DNA from: Allolobophora icterica
Taxonomy: Eukaryota > Annelida > Clitellata > Crassiclitellata > Lumbricidae
Assembly (NCBI GenBank): GCA_963556255.1
Contig: OY744615.1
Span: 14,488,031 to 14,552,030, forward strand
Direction of reading: 5' to 3'
DNA: 64,000 nt
Shown here: in pieces, positions 32,785-35,905 of the stretch
Layout: every line of letters begins with the position of its first letter
Position numbering within the stretch: position 1 is the stretch's first letter
The notes under the pieces: generated by a model
Database searches by the model: none
What the model was told of the DNA's origin: nothing
Seen by the model: the letters and a program-made list of their open reading frames with translations, nothing else
Made by a program: the position numbers and the translations under genes

Positions 32785-35387
32785 CATCATTATTATTATT
32801 ATTATTATTAACTATTATTATTATTATTATTATAATTATTATTATTATTATGTGTTCATTAAGTGTCACTGTGTAATGACAAAGCATCAATCGATGAGCA
32901 ATAGTGAGTGAAGGATCGCTACATGTATAGCAACCGTCTGAGGTGAGACTTGAACCCGTACTCTTCACATTACAAGGCGAGCGCTCTAACCAATCAGCTA
33001 CTGCAGGGCCACCGATAGAAATTCCGGGCCCCTAGGCAGAGCAGTCACTTGCCCCTAAACTATCATTACGCTTTTTGAGAAGTTGATTGCGGCCCAGCCC
33101 AGGCCGCTAAAAATTGCTGGTAAATCGTTGGGCCCCTGGGCATTTGCCCCTTTCCCTCCCTCGGCGGGCCTGGGCTACTGTTGCTCAGAAATGTAGTGAA
33201 TGATTTCAAATTCCATCACACAGACATGACCAGGTCTAACTAAACATGCTTCTGGCGTGATGAGTCTTGATGTCAGCTTTTCAATTTCAGGTGCCAGGGA
33301 GTGGCATCGAGAGTGCTTGGCAGGAGCTATATAAATGTGTGTATGTATGTATGTATGTATCAAGACACTTTGTGTAGCACCTTTTAAGTACTTCACAAAA
33401 CGCTGGTTTATTTGCATTTCATGACACATCATTACCTTGTATTAAATTACATTACACAGTGTTACTATTTGTTTTCAGGTCCCTTTGGCTACACTGGTTC
33501 TACGGGATATACAGGTGCTATTGGTGCGACAGGATTTACCGGTCAAAGTGGAAGCACTGGGTATACTGGGCAGGCAGGTGCTGCAGGAGCAGGATTTGCT
33601 GGTCAGTGGTTATTGATTATTATGTATTTATTAAGCACCACTATCTAATGACAAAGCATCAATCAATGGTGCTGAGCAATTGTGAGCAAAGGACTTGTTA
33701 AAGGTCCCATACTCTCTTTGTTACAAGGCAGGCGCTCTAACCAATTGGCTACTGTGTCACACAAGATGAACTGGTTGCACTCTCAGTGCTTTTGCATCTA
33801 CTGGCCTAATCTAGCATTACTTTCTACTCCTGCTACTAATCTGAATCTAATCAGCTGCTAAACTGATCTAATCATCTAACCTACTACTATAGATCAAATC
33901 TACTACTTTGCTCTAATCTAATATAATCTAATCTACTACTACCACTACTACCACTTCCACTACTACTAAACCAATCTCGGCCTAATCTTTAACTAATTCT
34001 AATCAACTACCAATACTAATCTATTCTGGTGTCCAGGATTTGAGATTCCTGTTCAGCAGGAATCTCTTTCAACTTGGGGCTCATAGTTGACAAAACCTTG
34101 AAATGTCTGTACGTATCTGAACACGTATGTAGCGCATTTTAGAAATCTCACAACTTAGGCGCTGTAACCACAGCTGTCTAACAGATCTAAAAACGTGTCT
34201 GATGATGAGATGAACTGAAAGTGTTTTCTGAGGTATTTGTGGCTGTGAAGTTCTAATTTCAAGTGGACGACTCTGGGAGAATGATGGGCCAACCATAGTA
34301 TTTAAAGTGAATTCAAATTGACTAGACTTATCGTTATTCATCTGATTGTCTTCTCTGGTCAGACGTAAAACTAGAACTGGGTGTACAGCAACCTTGAGTT
34401 GTGTTTAAGTATGTTTATGTATGTATGTATGCATCCATGTATTTATTTATGTATTTATTTATGTATGTATGTATGTATGTATGTATGTATGTTTATGTAT
34501 GTATGTATGTATGTATGTATGTATGGCTACCCAATAAGCAACCATAATCGTAATTATTTTAGTGGGACTCTGGTCCTTGCTGGGTCTTCCACTTTCTTGG
34601 GTCATTGTACACCACTTGTACATTGATTTTGATATTTTTTATTTGGGATGAAAAACAAGTTGTTGTTGGTGATGACGAGCTTATTTATGCGTGTTTTGTG
34701 AATCCGTATAGTTTTAGCACCTTTTAAAAAGATCTCATTTGCTAATATATTCTGAAGACTTCTATAAATTATGGCCATTATCACCACATGTGAACATTTA
34801 ACACGTATTATTGCAATTTAAATAAAGTGAATTATGTGATTGAAAATGCGAATAATGCATTACAATATGCATTTAATCTTATGATACCTTACCTTATATT
34901 ATAGAAGGATTTACACTCCATGTTCTTTTAGTCATATAGTGGTGGAGGATCTCATAACCTCGAGTGAATAATTTAATTGAATATGCTGACATATTTTTCT
35001 TGTTTAGCTCTGAGCGACGACTTGGACAGTGCGAACCGAGAGGCGGCTGAGCACCTGCTAATCCTCAAGTCAACAATGTCTAACCTTGACTCCATTTTGA
35101 TCGGACTTATCATATGGTCAGTTGCCTTGACGCTGGCCATTACTGTGATGGTGATAGTCATAGTTCGTCGGATGTGGATGATACATACTCTTTCCAAGGA
35201 GATCGCAGCTCGGTCCTTGCCGACCGAGACGTCTGAAGGCAAAGAAAAGGTTGTCATAAACGTCGATGGTTCGCGGCTTTCGAGGCGCTTCTCATCGAAA
35301 CGGCAGAGCTTTGATGAGAGTCGGAAAAGAACAGCGGTGCAGGCACCGGCTTTGTATTTCCCAGACCATGGGACTTCAACATCTTAG
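1096..35387 (+). CDS. Giant membrane-anchored collagen, 3' part (23 exons, 5' end outside window)
   Basis: Joining 23 exons gives 12,641 nt in one frame. About 4,087 codons are Gly-X-Y (roughly 1,360 triplets), and the last exon adds a non-collagenous end with one transmembrane segment. Every intron is GT-AG and phase 1; all but the last split a helix glycine codon (G|GN). By eye there are about 50 Arg-Gly-Asp sites, no cysteine, many Thr in the Y position, and Asn-Gly-Thr/Ser sequons only in exons 12-19. Helix breaks are few (exons 4, 11, 18, 22). At 0.286 nm per residue the visible helix would be about 1.2 micrometres. Basic residues after the membrane segment put the C-terminus in the cytosol, so the collagen arm would be outside with its C-end at the membrane. 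That is the reverse of vertebrate type II membrane collagens. Annelid cuticle collagen is a plausible family; inference only. Confidence 0.9.
1540..1770 (+). repeat. tRNA-like SINE in collagen intron
   Basis: The head has an A-box-like TTTAGTGGTTGGAATG and a B-box-like GGGGGTTCAAATCAC (1585-1600). A body resembling the copies at 13,365 and 31,145 follows (GGGCAGAAAGATG-like after the B box). Plus strand, degraded. Confidence 0.6.
2142..2681 (+). CDS. Collagen exon 2
   Basis: 60 unbroken Gly-X-Y triplets. Acceptor TTTACAG, donor GTAAGT (consensus). Three Arg-Gly-Asp sites (GPRGDVG, GVRGDTG, GQRGDPG). Gln is frequent in Y (GPQ, GNQ, GSQ). Lysine is almost absent. Confidence 0.92.
2682..3060. 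other. Collagen intron with low-complexity DNA
   Basis: 379-nt intron. 2720-2800 is a degenerate GGTGAGGTRAG/GGTTAAGG purine-rich array. 2855-2935 is GATGATGAT-like. No other structure seen. Confidence 0.6.
3061..3951 (+). CDS. Collagen exon 3
   Basis: 99 unbroken Gly-X-Y triplets, the third longest exon. Acceptor TTATTTCAG, donor GTGAGT. Six Arg-Gly-Asp sites, including two in tandem ([13 protein letters not shown]). Rich in Pro in X and Y and in Ser/Ala. Confidence 0.93.
4130..4435. repeat. Degenerate tandem repeat, about 25-bp unit
   Basis: Repeated variants of CCAACCAGGGACCTTGGATT fill this part of the intron (for example 4205-4270, 4290-4330, 4400-4430). Units are diverged and unevenly spaced, so copy number is uncertain. 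Confidence 0.55.
4889..5293 (+). CDS. Collagen exon 4, with one Gly-to-Ala break
   Basis: 45 triplets. Acceptor ATTTTCAG, donor GTAAAA. At 4996-4998 the expected Gly codon is GCA (Ala): the protein reads GDP-AQS-GPK, so a single base change from GGA breaks the helix register locally without shifting it. Lysine in Y is commoner here (GQKG, GPKG, GTKG) than in neighbouring exons. Confidence 0.9.
5294..6190. other. Collagen intron, nothing recognised
   Basis: 897 nt of AT-rich DNA with no collagen coding, no clear terminal repeats and no tandem array that I can see. Confidence 0.5.
6191..6316 (+). CDS. Collagen exon 5
   Basis: Only 14 triplets, the smallest fully collagenous exon. Acceptor TTTTCACAG, donor GTTAGT. 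One Arg-Gly-Asp (GARGDAG). Frame and phase-1 junctions match both neighbours. Confidence 0.88.
6518..6602. repeat. (TTA)n microsatellite
   Basis: About 28 uninterrupted ATT/TTA units in the intron between collagen exons 5 and 6. Confidence 0.95.
6833..7174 (+). CDS. Collagen exon 6
   Basis: 38 unbroken triplets starting GGK-GAT. Acceptor TTCTTCCAG, donor GTATGT. Three Arg-Gly-Asp sites (GIRGDLG, GPRGDPG, GERGDTG); the last overlaps an SPGER stretch that resembles integrin-binding GxPGER motifs. Confidence 0.91.
7175..7528. other. Collagen intron, nothing recognised
   Basis: 354 nt, AT-rich. Starts in short GTATGTAYG repeats. No element or coding seen. Confidence 0.5.
7529..8113 (+). CDS. 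Collagen exon 7
   Basis: 65 unbroken triplets. Acceptor ACATTTTAG, donor GTGAGT. Four Arg-Gly-Asp sites, two adjacent ([12 protein letters not shown]). Ser/Thr-rich at the start, Gln-rich in the middle. Confidence 0.93.
8392..8994 (+). CDS. Collagen exon 8
   Basis: 67 unbroken triplets. Acceptor ATTTTTTAG, donor GTTAGT. Four Arg-Gly-Asp sites, plus GTPGERG and GEPG triplets, so acidic residues are denser here than before. The preceding intron (8114-8391) holds nothing recognisable. Confidence 0.93.
9060..9335 (+). mobile_element. LINE/SINE-like 3' end with (TACAA)n tail
   Basis: The segment ends in GGCACTTTATAAATCTG followed by about five TACAA units (9306-9333). Simple-repeat 3' tails of this kind are typical of non-LTR elements. 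The upstream part resembles a decayed element body without a clear frame. Confidence 0.5.
9794..10252 (+). CDS. Collagen exon 9
   Basis: 51 unbroken triplets. Acceptor TTGTAATAG, donor GTCAGT. Three Arg-Gly-Asp sites (GQRGDLG, GQRGDSG, GSRGDTG). Contains GFP/GLQ triplets; no lysine seen. Confidence 0.92.
10528..10808. mobile_element. Decayed MITE-like element
   Basis: Left end CAAAGGCGTGCATGGG and the reverse complement of the right end, CATGGGCGTCCGCAGG, are imperfect inverted repeats. An 11-G run and GGGGGCATTTGCCCCCTGG follow the left end. Flanks match at about 5 of 8 bases, so no convincing target duplication. Confidence 0.45.
11303..12616 (+). CDS. Collagen exon 10
   Basis: 146 unbroken Gly-X-Y triplets in 1,314 nt, the second longest exon. 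Acceptor TTAATGCAG, donor GTTTGT (weak match to consensus). Two Arg-Gly-Asp sites. The first third is dominated by GAT/GGT/GDT triplets with Thr in Y. The rest is Pro/Leu/Ser-rich. Vertebrate fibrillar collagen exons are mostly 45-108 bp, so this is unusually long. Confidence 0.94.
12852..12893. repeat. (TG)n microsatellite
   Basis: About 21 TG units in the intron after exon 10, followed by a shorter TG run at 12,903-12,913. Confidence 0.95.
13365..13615 (+). repeat. tRNA-like SINE
   Basis: A-box-like TGGTTCAGTGGTTAGCAAGC and B-box-like GGTTGGAGGTGCAAATCC at the head (13,373-13,427). The body shares CTGTAAAATGAGTACAATGACC and CCTCATATGCCGAGGCTAAG-like blocks with copies at 31,145 and 50,960. 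Plus strand. Confidence 0.7.
13764..14357 (+). CDS. Collagen exon 11, with one Gly-to-Ser break
   Basis: 66 triplets. Acceptor GTTTTGTAG, donor GTGAGT. At 14,078-14,080 a Ser codon (TCT) stands where Gly is expected: the protein reads GTS-SVL-GER. Two Arg-Gly-Asp sites (GERGDAG, GSRGDQG). Lysine in Y (GPKG, GAKG, GGKG, GVKG) is relatively frequent. Confidence 0.91.
14475..14705. repeat. Degenerate (ATCC)n array
   Basis: Interrupted CCATCCAT/TCATCCAT units through most of the intron after exon 11. Confidence 0.75.
15241..15699 (+). CDS. Collagen exon 12
   Basis: 51 unbroken triplets. Acceptor TTGCTTTTAG, donor GTAATT. Two Arg-Gly-Asp sites. First exon of the window with an N-glycosylation sequon in the helix (GENGTPG). 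Confidence 0.92.
15760..15990 (-). repeat. SINE-like dispersed repeat, minus strand
   Basis: Starts at an (AAT)n tail and contains GGCAGCCATGCAAGGCGCC and a GGGGGTTACAGGAATCGATCC block. Both recur at 29,285-29,560 in the same orientation. In reverse complement these give a tRNA-like head and an A/T-rich tail. Confidence 0.55.
16607..17380 (+). CDS. Collagen exon 13
   Basis: 86 unbroken triplets. Acceptor TTGTTTAAG, donor GTAGGC. Five Arg-Gly-Asp sites. One N-glycosylation sequon (GNNGTQG). Contains a [10 protein letters not shown] charged patch near the start. Confidence 0.93.
17870..18215. repeat. Minisatellite, about 35-bp unit, about 10 copies
   Basis: Units contain GATCAGTCCCTATCATGCAG followed by GACAAAACAAAGGAC. 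The three units from about 18,020 to 18,135 are nearly identical; outer units are diverged. Located in the intron after exon 13. Confidence 0.85.
18220..18348 (+). repeat. SINE 3' part with (GATTAC)n tail
   Basis: GCTGTAGAAATCCGGAGATT followed by about four GATTAC units. The body block GTGAATAAGCTGGTTCCC recurs near 22,335 (GTGAATAAGCTGATTCCC), and reversed near 21,200, so this is a dispersed family. Confidence 0.65.
18496..18945 (+). CDS. Collagen exon 14
   Basis: 50 unbroken triplets. Acceptor TTCACCTTAG, donor GTAATC. Two Arg-Gly-Asp sites and one sequon (GPNGTAG). From here on Ile, Leu and Val become common (GPI, GLV, GEVGLP). Confidence 0.92.
19024..19360 (-). pseudogene. CR1/L2-type LINE ORF2 C-terminus, remnant
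   Basis: Minus-strand reading gives a run with [15 protein letters not shown], the conserved tail motif of CR1-like ORF2 proteins (SxxGPxLWNxLP). The reading ends near the element 3' end, where TATATTGCCGTGG gives way to the AT-rich flank. The 5' part is absent, replaced by the adjoining minisatellite. Confidence 0.7.
19368..19798. repeat. 29-bp minisatellite, about 15 copies
   Basis: Units read TCTGAGTAGGTATCTTGGCT plus GGGAGCGCC, with single-base variants. Because 29 is not a multiple of 3, the open minus-strand frame across the array only reflects lack of stops, not a gene. The unit resembles the CTCAGAGGCGCTCCCA tail of the SINE/LINE copies in this window, and the array abuts a LINE 3' remnant. 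Confidence 0.9.
20030..20155. repeat. (ATAC)n-type array
   Basis: Interrupted ATACATAC/ATGCATAC units just before collagen exon 15. Confidence 0.8.
20192..20902 (+). CDS. Collagen exon 15
   Basis: 79 unbroken triplets. Acceptor TTGTTTTAG, donor GTTTGA (weak). Two Arg-Gly-Asp sites and one sequon (GENGTAG). Many G-P-hydrophobic triplets. Confidence 0.92.
21396..21721. mobile_element. hAT-type MITE with perfect TIRs and 8-bp target duplication
   Basis: Ends are a perfect 15-bp inverted repeat, CAGGGGTGGCCAACC. The flanks are identical 8-bp copies GTCTAACA (21,388-21,395 and 21,722-21,729). 326 bp, no transposase. Inner ends are rich in GCGGCCCGC. Confidence 0.93.
22005..22299. mobile_element. 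hAT-type MITE, second family
   Basis: Left end CAGAGGCGCGTTTACA and right end (reverse complement) CATAGGCACGTTTACA, with an identical 8-bp duplication TATCTGGA at 21,997-22,004 and 22,300-22,307. 295 bp, AT-rich core, no coding. Confidence 0.92.
22300..22412 (+). repeat. SINE 3' part of the GATTAC-tail family
   Basis: GTGAATAAGCTGATTCCC, then AGAAATTCGGAGTTTACAAT and a short TTATGG-type tail; same family as 18,220-18,348. The 22,005 MITE appears inserted in or beside it. Confidence 0.5.
22438..23049 (+). CDS. Collagen exon 16
   Basis: 68 unbroken triplets. Acceptor TTTCTTCAG, donor GTGTTT (weak). One Arg-Gly-Asp and two sequons (GMNGTAG, GPNGSLG). Hydrophobic triplets (GLV, GVAG, GLLG) are frequent. 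Confidence 0.92.
23234..23290. repeat. (GGAT)n array
   Basis: GGATGGATGGATGG with short interruptions in the intron after exon 16. Confidence 0.85.
23590..23682. repeat. (TTA)n microsatellite
   Basis: About 31 TTA units with one TTACTA interruption near 23,648. Confidence 0.95.
23856..24458 (+). CDS. Collagen exon 17
   Basis: 67 unbroken triplets. Acceptor TGTTCTTAG, donor GTGTGA. The only large exon between 1 and 19 in which I find no Arg-Gly-Asp (GLRGESG instead). Two sequons ([14 protein letters not shown]). High GPP content suggests a stable helix segment. Confidence 0.92.
24977..25141. mobile_element. Short MITE with 9-bp identical flanks
   Basis: Ends are perfect inverted repeats CAGTGTTTAATCTAG. 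Flanks are identical 9-mers GTCATTCAG (24,968-24,976 and 25,142-25,150). 165 bp, G/C-run-rich core (GGGGGGG, CCCCCC). The CA...TG ends suggest hAT with one chance extra match; a 9-bp duplication would suit MULE. Confidence 0.88.
25427..25963 (+). CDS. Collagen exon 18, one triplet short by a residue
   Basis: 179 codons. Acceptor AAATTTCAG, donor GTGAGC. At 25,894-25,902 the sequence reads Gly-Thr-Gly, so one triplet lacks a residue (VPGTGPSG) and the helix register shifts. Two Arg-Gly-Asp sites and two sequons (GANGTAG, GNNGTIG). Confidence 0.91.
26055..26195 (-). mobile_element. LINE 3' tail fragment, minus strand
   Basis: In reverse complement it reads GAGTGGCGCTATATAAAT followed by a (TTACAA)-like tail. 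The same end occurs at 59,370-59,405 on the plus strand. Confidence 0.6.
26392..27768 (+). CDS. Collagen exon 19 (longest)
   Basis: 153 unbroken triplets in 1,377 nt. Acceptor CTGTTTGCAG, donor GTAAAG. Five Arg-Gly-Asp sites, three sequons (GPNGTRG, GPNGTVG, GMNGTRG). Very rich in G-P-I, G-P-V and G-x-Y(Tyr) triplets. [11 protein letters not shown] patch is the most charged stretch of the helix. Confidence 0.94.
28061..28270. repeat. Near-perfect 210-bp palindrome
   Basis: The 102-nt left arm (28,061-28,162) is the reverse complement of the right arm (28,168-28,270) with essentially one inserted base. Only TGGCT separates them. The arms contain no coding frame of note. It lies in the intron after exon 19 and would form a long RNA hairpin in the pre-mRNA. 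Confidence 0.93.
28470..28560. repeat. (GA)n/(GACA)n microsatellite
   Basis: AGAGAGAC and GACAGACAGACA units followed by GAGCGAGCGAGC. Confidence 0.9.
28640..28960. repeat. CTTACC-rich low-complexity tract
   Basis: Loose repetition of CTTACC, CCTTACCTT and TTGCCTTG words with no fixed period. A similar tract lies at 30,505-30,650. Confidence 0.6.
29000..29270 (+). pseudogene. LINE ORF2 C-terminal remnant
   Basis: A plus-strand frame reads [27 protein letters not shown] words resembling the end of CR1-like ORF2, with frameshifts. No reverse-transcriptase core remains. Confidence 0.45.
29283..29565 (-). repeat. SINE-like dispersed repeat, minus strand
   Basis: Begins with (AAT)6 and shares GGCAACCATGCAAGGCGCCC and GGGAGGGTTGCGGGAAGTGATCC-like blocks with the copy at 15,760-15,990. 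Confidence 0.6.
29645..29860 (+). CDS. Collagen exon 20, start of Thr-rich end
   Basis: 24 unbroken triplets. Acceptor TTACATTCCAG, donor GTCTGA (weak). Thr now dominates the Y position ([26 protein letters not shown]) and Phe/Tyr appear in X. No Arg-Gly-Asp. Confidence 0.88.
29925..30300. repeat. (ATGT)n arrays around a minus-strand SINE
   Basis: GTATGTATGT tracts at 29,935-29,965 and 30,236-30,290, with (GTGC)n at 30,370-30,400. The SINE at 30,002-30,229 lies between them. Confidence 0.8.
30002..30229 (-). repeat. tRNA-derived SINE, minus strand
   Basis: In reverse complement it starts GTGGGGCGTGGTGGCTCAGT, with a B box GGTTCGAATCCCACTC. The body GGACCTTGGGCAAGTCCTTC matches the full copy at 47,490-47,720. 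The tail GAGGCGCTATAGAAATATC resembles LINE 3' ends here, suggesting LINE-driven mobilisation. Confidence 0.85.
30653..30859 (+). CDS. Collagen exon 21
   Basis: 23 unbroken triplets. Acceptor CTTTGTTAG, donor GTCAGT. Thr fills most Y positions ([29 protein letters not shown]); a Trp in X is unusual for collagen. One basic patch GRRGEVG. Confidence 0.88.
30981..31114. repeat. (AAT)n/(AAC)n microsatellite
   Basis: Over 40 AAT units with interspersed AAC units. Confidence 0.95.
31145..31375 (+). repeat. tRNA-like SINE
   Basis: B-box-like ATGAGTTCAAATCCCTGCCA at about 31,188, then AATGAATACACTGACTGTGC and CTCATGTGCCTAGGCCAAGA blocks shared with 13,365 and 50,960 copies. Confidence 0.65.
31558..31682. 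repeat. (TTA)n microsatellite
   Basis: Two TTA/ATT runs (31,558-31,612 and 31,625-31,680) separated by TTTTCATCCC. Confidence 0.93.
31757..32529. mobile_element. Mariner-type fold-back element with duplicated transposase 3' end
   Basis: 773 bp flanked by TA on both sides. Ends are inverted repeats starting CACTGTGTCCCGATGAAAAG, and homology continues inward for about 350 bp on each arm (inner limits about 32,107 and 32,178). The right arm (plus) and the left arm (minus) both encode the same mariner/Tc1-like transposase C-terminus ([32 protein letters not shown]). The 70-bp centre continues the right-arm frame upstream ([21 protein letters not shown]) with a small indel. Non-autonomous: no DDE catalytic core. 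Confidence 0.9.
32570..32735 (-). mobile_element. LINE 3' fragment, minus strand
   Basis: Reverse complement gives a short frame with [18 protein letters not shown] ending in AGGCGCTATATAAAATATAC, a tail type shared with other LINE ends here. Heavily decayed. Confidence 0.45.
32735..32851. repeat. (TTA)n microsatellite
   Basis: About 38 ATT/TTA units with TCATCAT and TAATTAT interruptions. Confidence 0.95.
32860..33003 (-). repeat. tRNA-derived SINE head, minus strand
   Basis: Reverse complement has A box TAGCTGATTGGTTAGAGCGC and B box GGGTTCAAGTCTCACC. The 5' end is cut by the hAT MITE at 33,004. Confidence 0.75.
33004..33172. mobile_element. hAT-type MITE inserted in a SINE
   Basis: Ends CAGGGCCACCGATAG and (reverse complement) CAGGCCCGCCGAGGG. 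Flanking 8-mers AGCTACTG and GGCTACTG match at 7 of 8. Shares AATTCCGGGCCCCTAGGCAG with the opposite-oriented copy at 60,695-61,106. Confidence 0.82.
33479..33601 (+). CDS. Collagen exon 22, C-end of triple helix
   Basis: 41 codons. Acceptor TTGTTTTCAG, donor GTCAGT. Almost every Y is Thr ([21 protein letters not shown]). At 33,586-33,594 it reads Gly-Ala-Gly, so one triplet lacks a residue just before the helix ends in GFAG. Confidence 0.87.
33610..33765 (-). repeat. tRNA-derived SINE, minus strand
   Basis: Reverse complement has A box TAGCCAATTGGTTAGAGCGC, then GTCCTTTGCTCACAATTGCT, as in the copies at 32,860 and 30,002. Tail merges into TAATAAATACATAATAATC. It begins only nine bases after collagen exon 22. 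Confidence 0.75.
34081..34345 (-). mobile_element. Decayed LINE/SINE fragment, minus strand
   Basis: Reverse complement ends AAATGCGCTACATACGTGTT, like the GCGCTATATAAAT tails elsewhere. An open minus frame with [11 protein letters not shown] weakly recalls the LINE SFxxxGPxxWN tail. Preceded by CTACTA/TAATCT low complexity at 33,800-34,020. Confidence 0.4.
34408..34526. repeat. (ATGT)n microsatellite
   Basis: About 25 TATG units with TTTATGTATT interruptions. Confidence 0.92.
35008..35387 (+). CDS. Collagen last exon: juxtamembrane helix, transmembrane segment, cytoplasmic tail
   Basis: 126 codons including TAG. Acceptor CTTGTTTAG, phase 1 (G|CT gives Ala), so it reads directly on from the helix. 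Residues 1-35 are polar and helix-prone with spaced Leu/Ala/Met ([19 protein letters not shown]), possibly a short coiled coil. About residues 36-58 form one hydrophobic segment ([20 protein letters not shown]). RRMW follows, then a Ser-rich basic tail of about 65 residues ([20 protein letters not shown]) with possible basophilic kinase sites. No cysteine. The positive charge after the segment supports a cytosolic C-terminus. I do not recognise the tail as a named domain. Confidence 0.85.
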
Positions 35388-35905
35388 AAACGCTGGTGCG
35401 TTGAGGAAACACTGAAAAGGTCGTGAACTCTGCTCAGATCATGTCTTTCAGAACGATTTGCTTGTCACACGGGTCGTGCCAAGTGCCCGGAAATCCGATT
35501 GGAGCTGTTTGGCAGATAAGTTTGGTCGAATTCTGACAGCTTTAACCACGTTTCAATCGCCGTCTGTTGATCTTCATTAGTCTTCTGTCCTTCTGTTGAT
35601 GTCTCTCACTTGTTCTTCGTCTCTTGCTTTCAGATGGAAAGGCTTTGAAAGCAGTGTTATCTCTTAACATCTCATCTGCATAGTGGCCTTCACAGACGAG
35701 CACGTGACTCATGTTGACATTAAAGATAGCAATTAAACTGCTAATTACTGTTTTAGTGAATTGAGTCTAATCTTAGATCTTCTTTGGTGTAAATTCAGTG
35801 AATGATAATATTGTAATCCACAAAAATCCGGCATCAGTTCAGTTAAAAAGCAATCGAGCAGTTCGTGGGAACTTGCCTCAGACAGATTTTACGATAAATA
35901 AATGT
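35388..35905 (+). other. Probable collagen 3' UTR
   Basis: Non-coding sequence after the TAG stop. The first clear AATAAA is at 35,897-35,902. The real cleavage site cannot be fixed from sequence alone. Confidence 0.4.
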
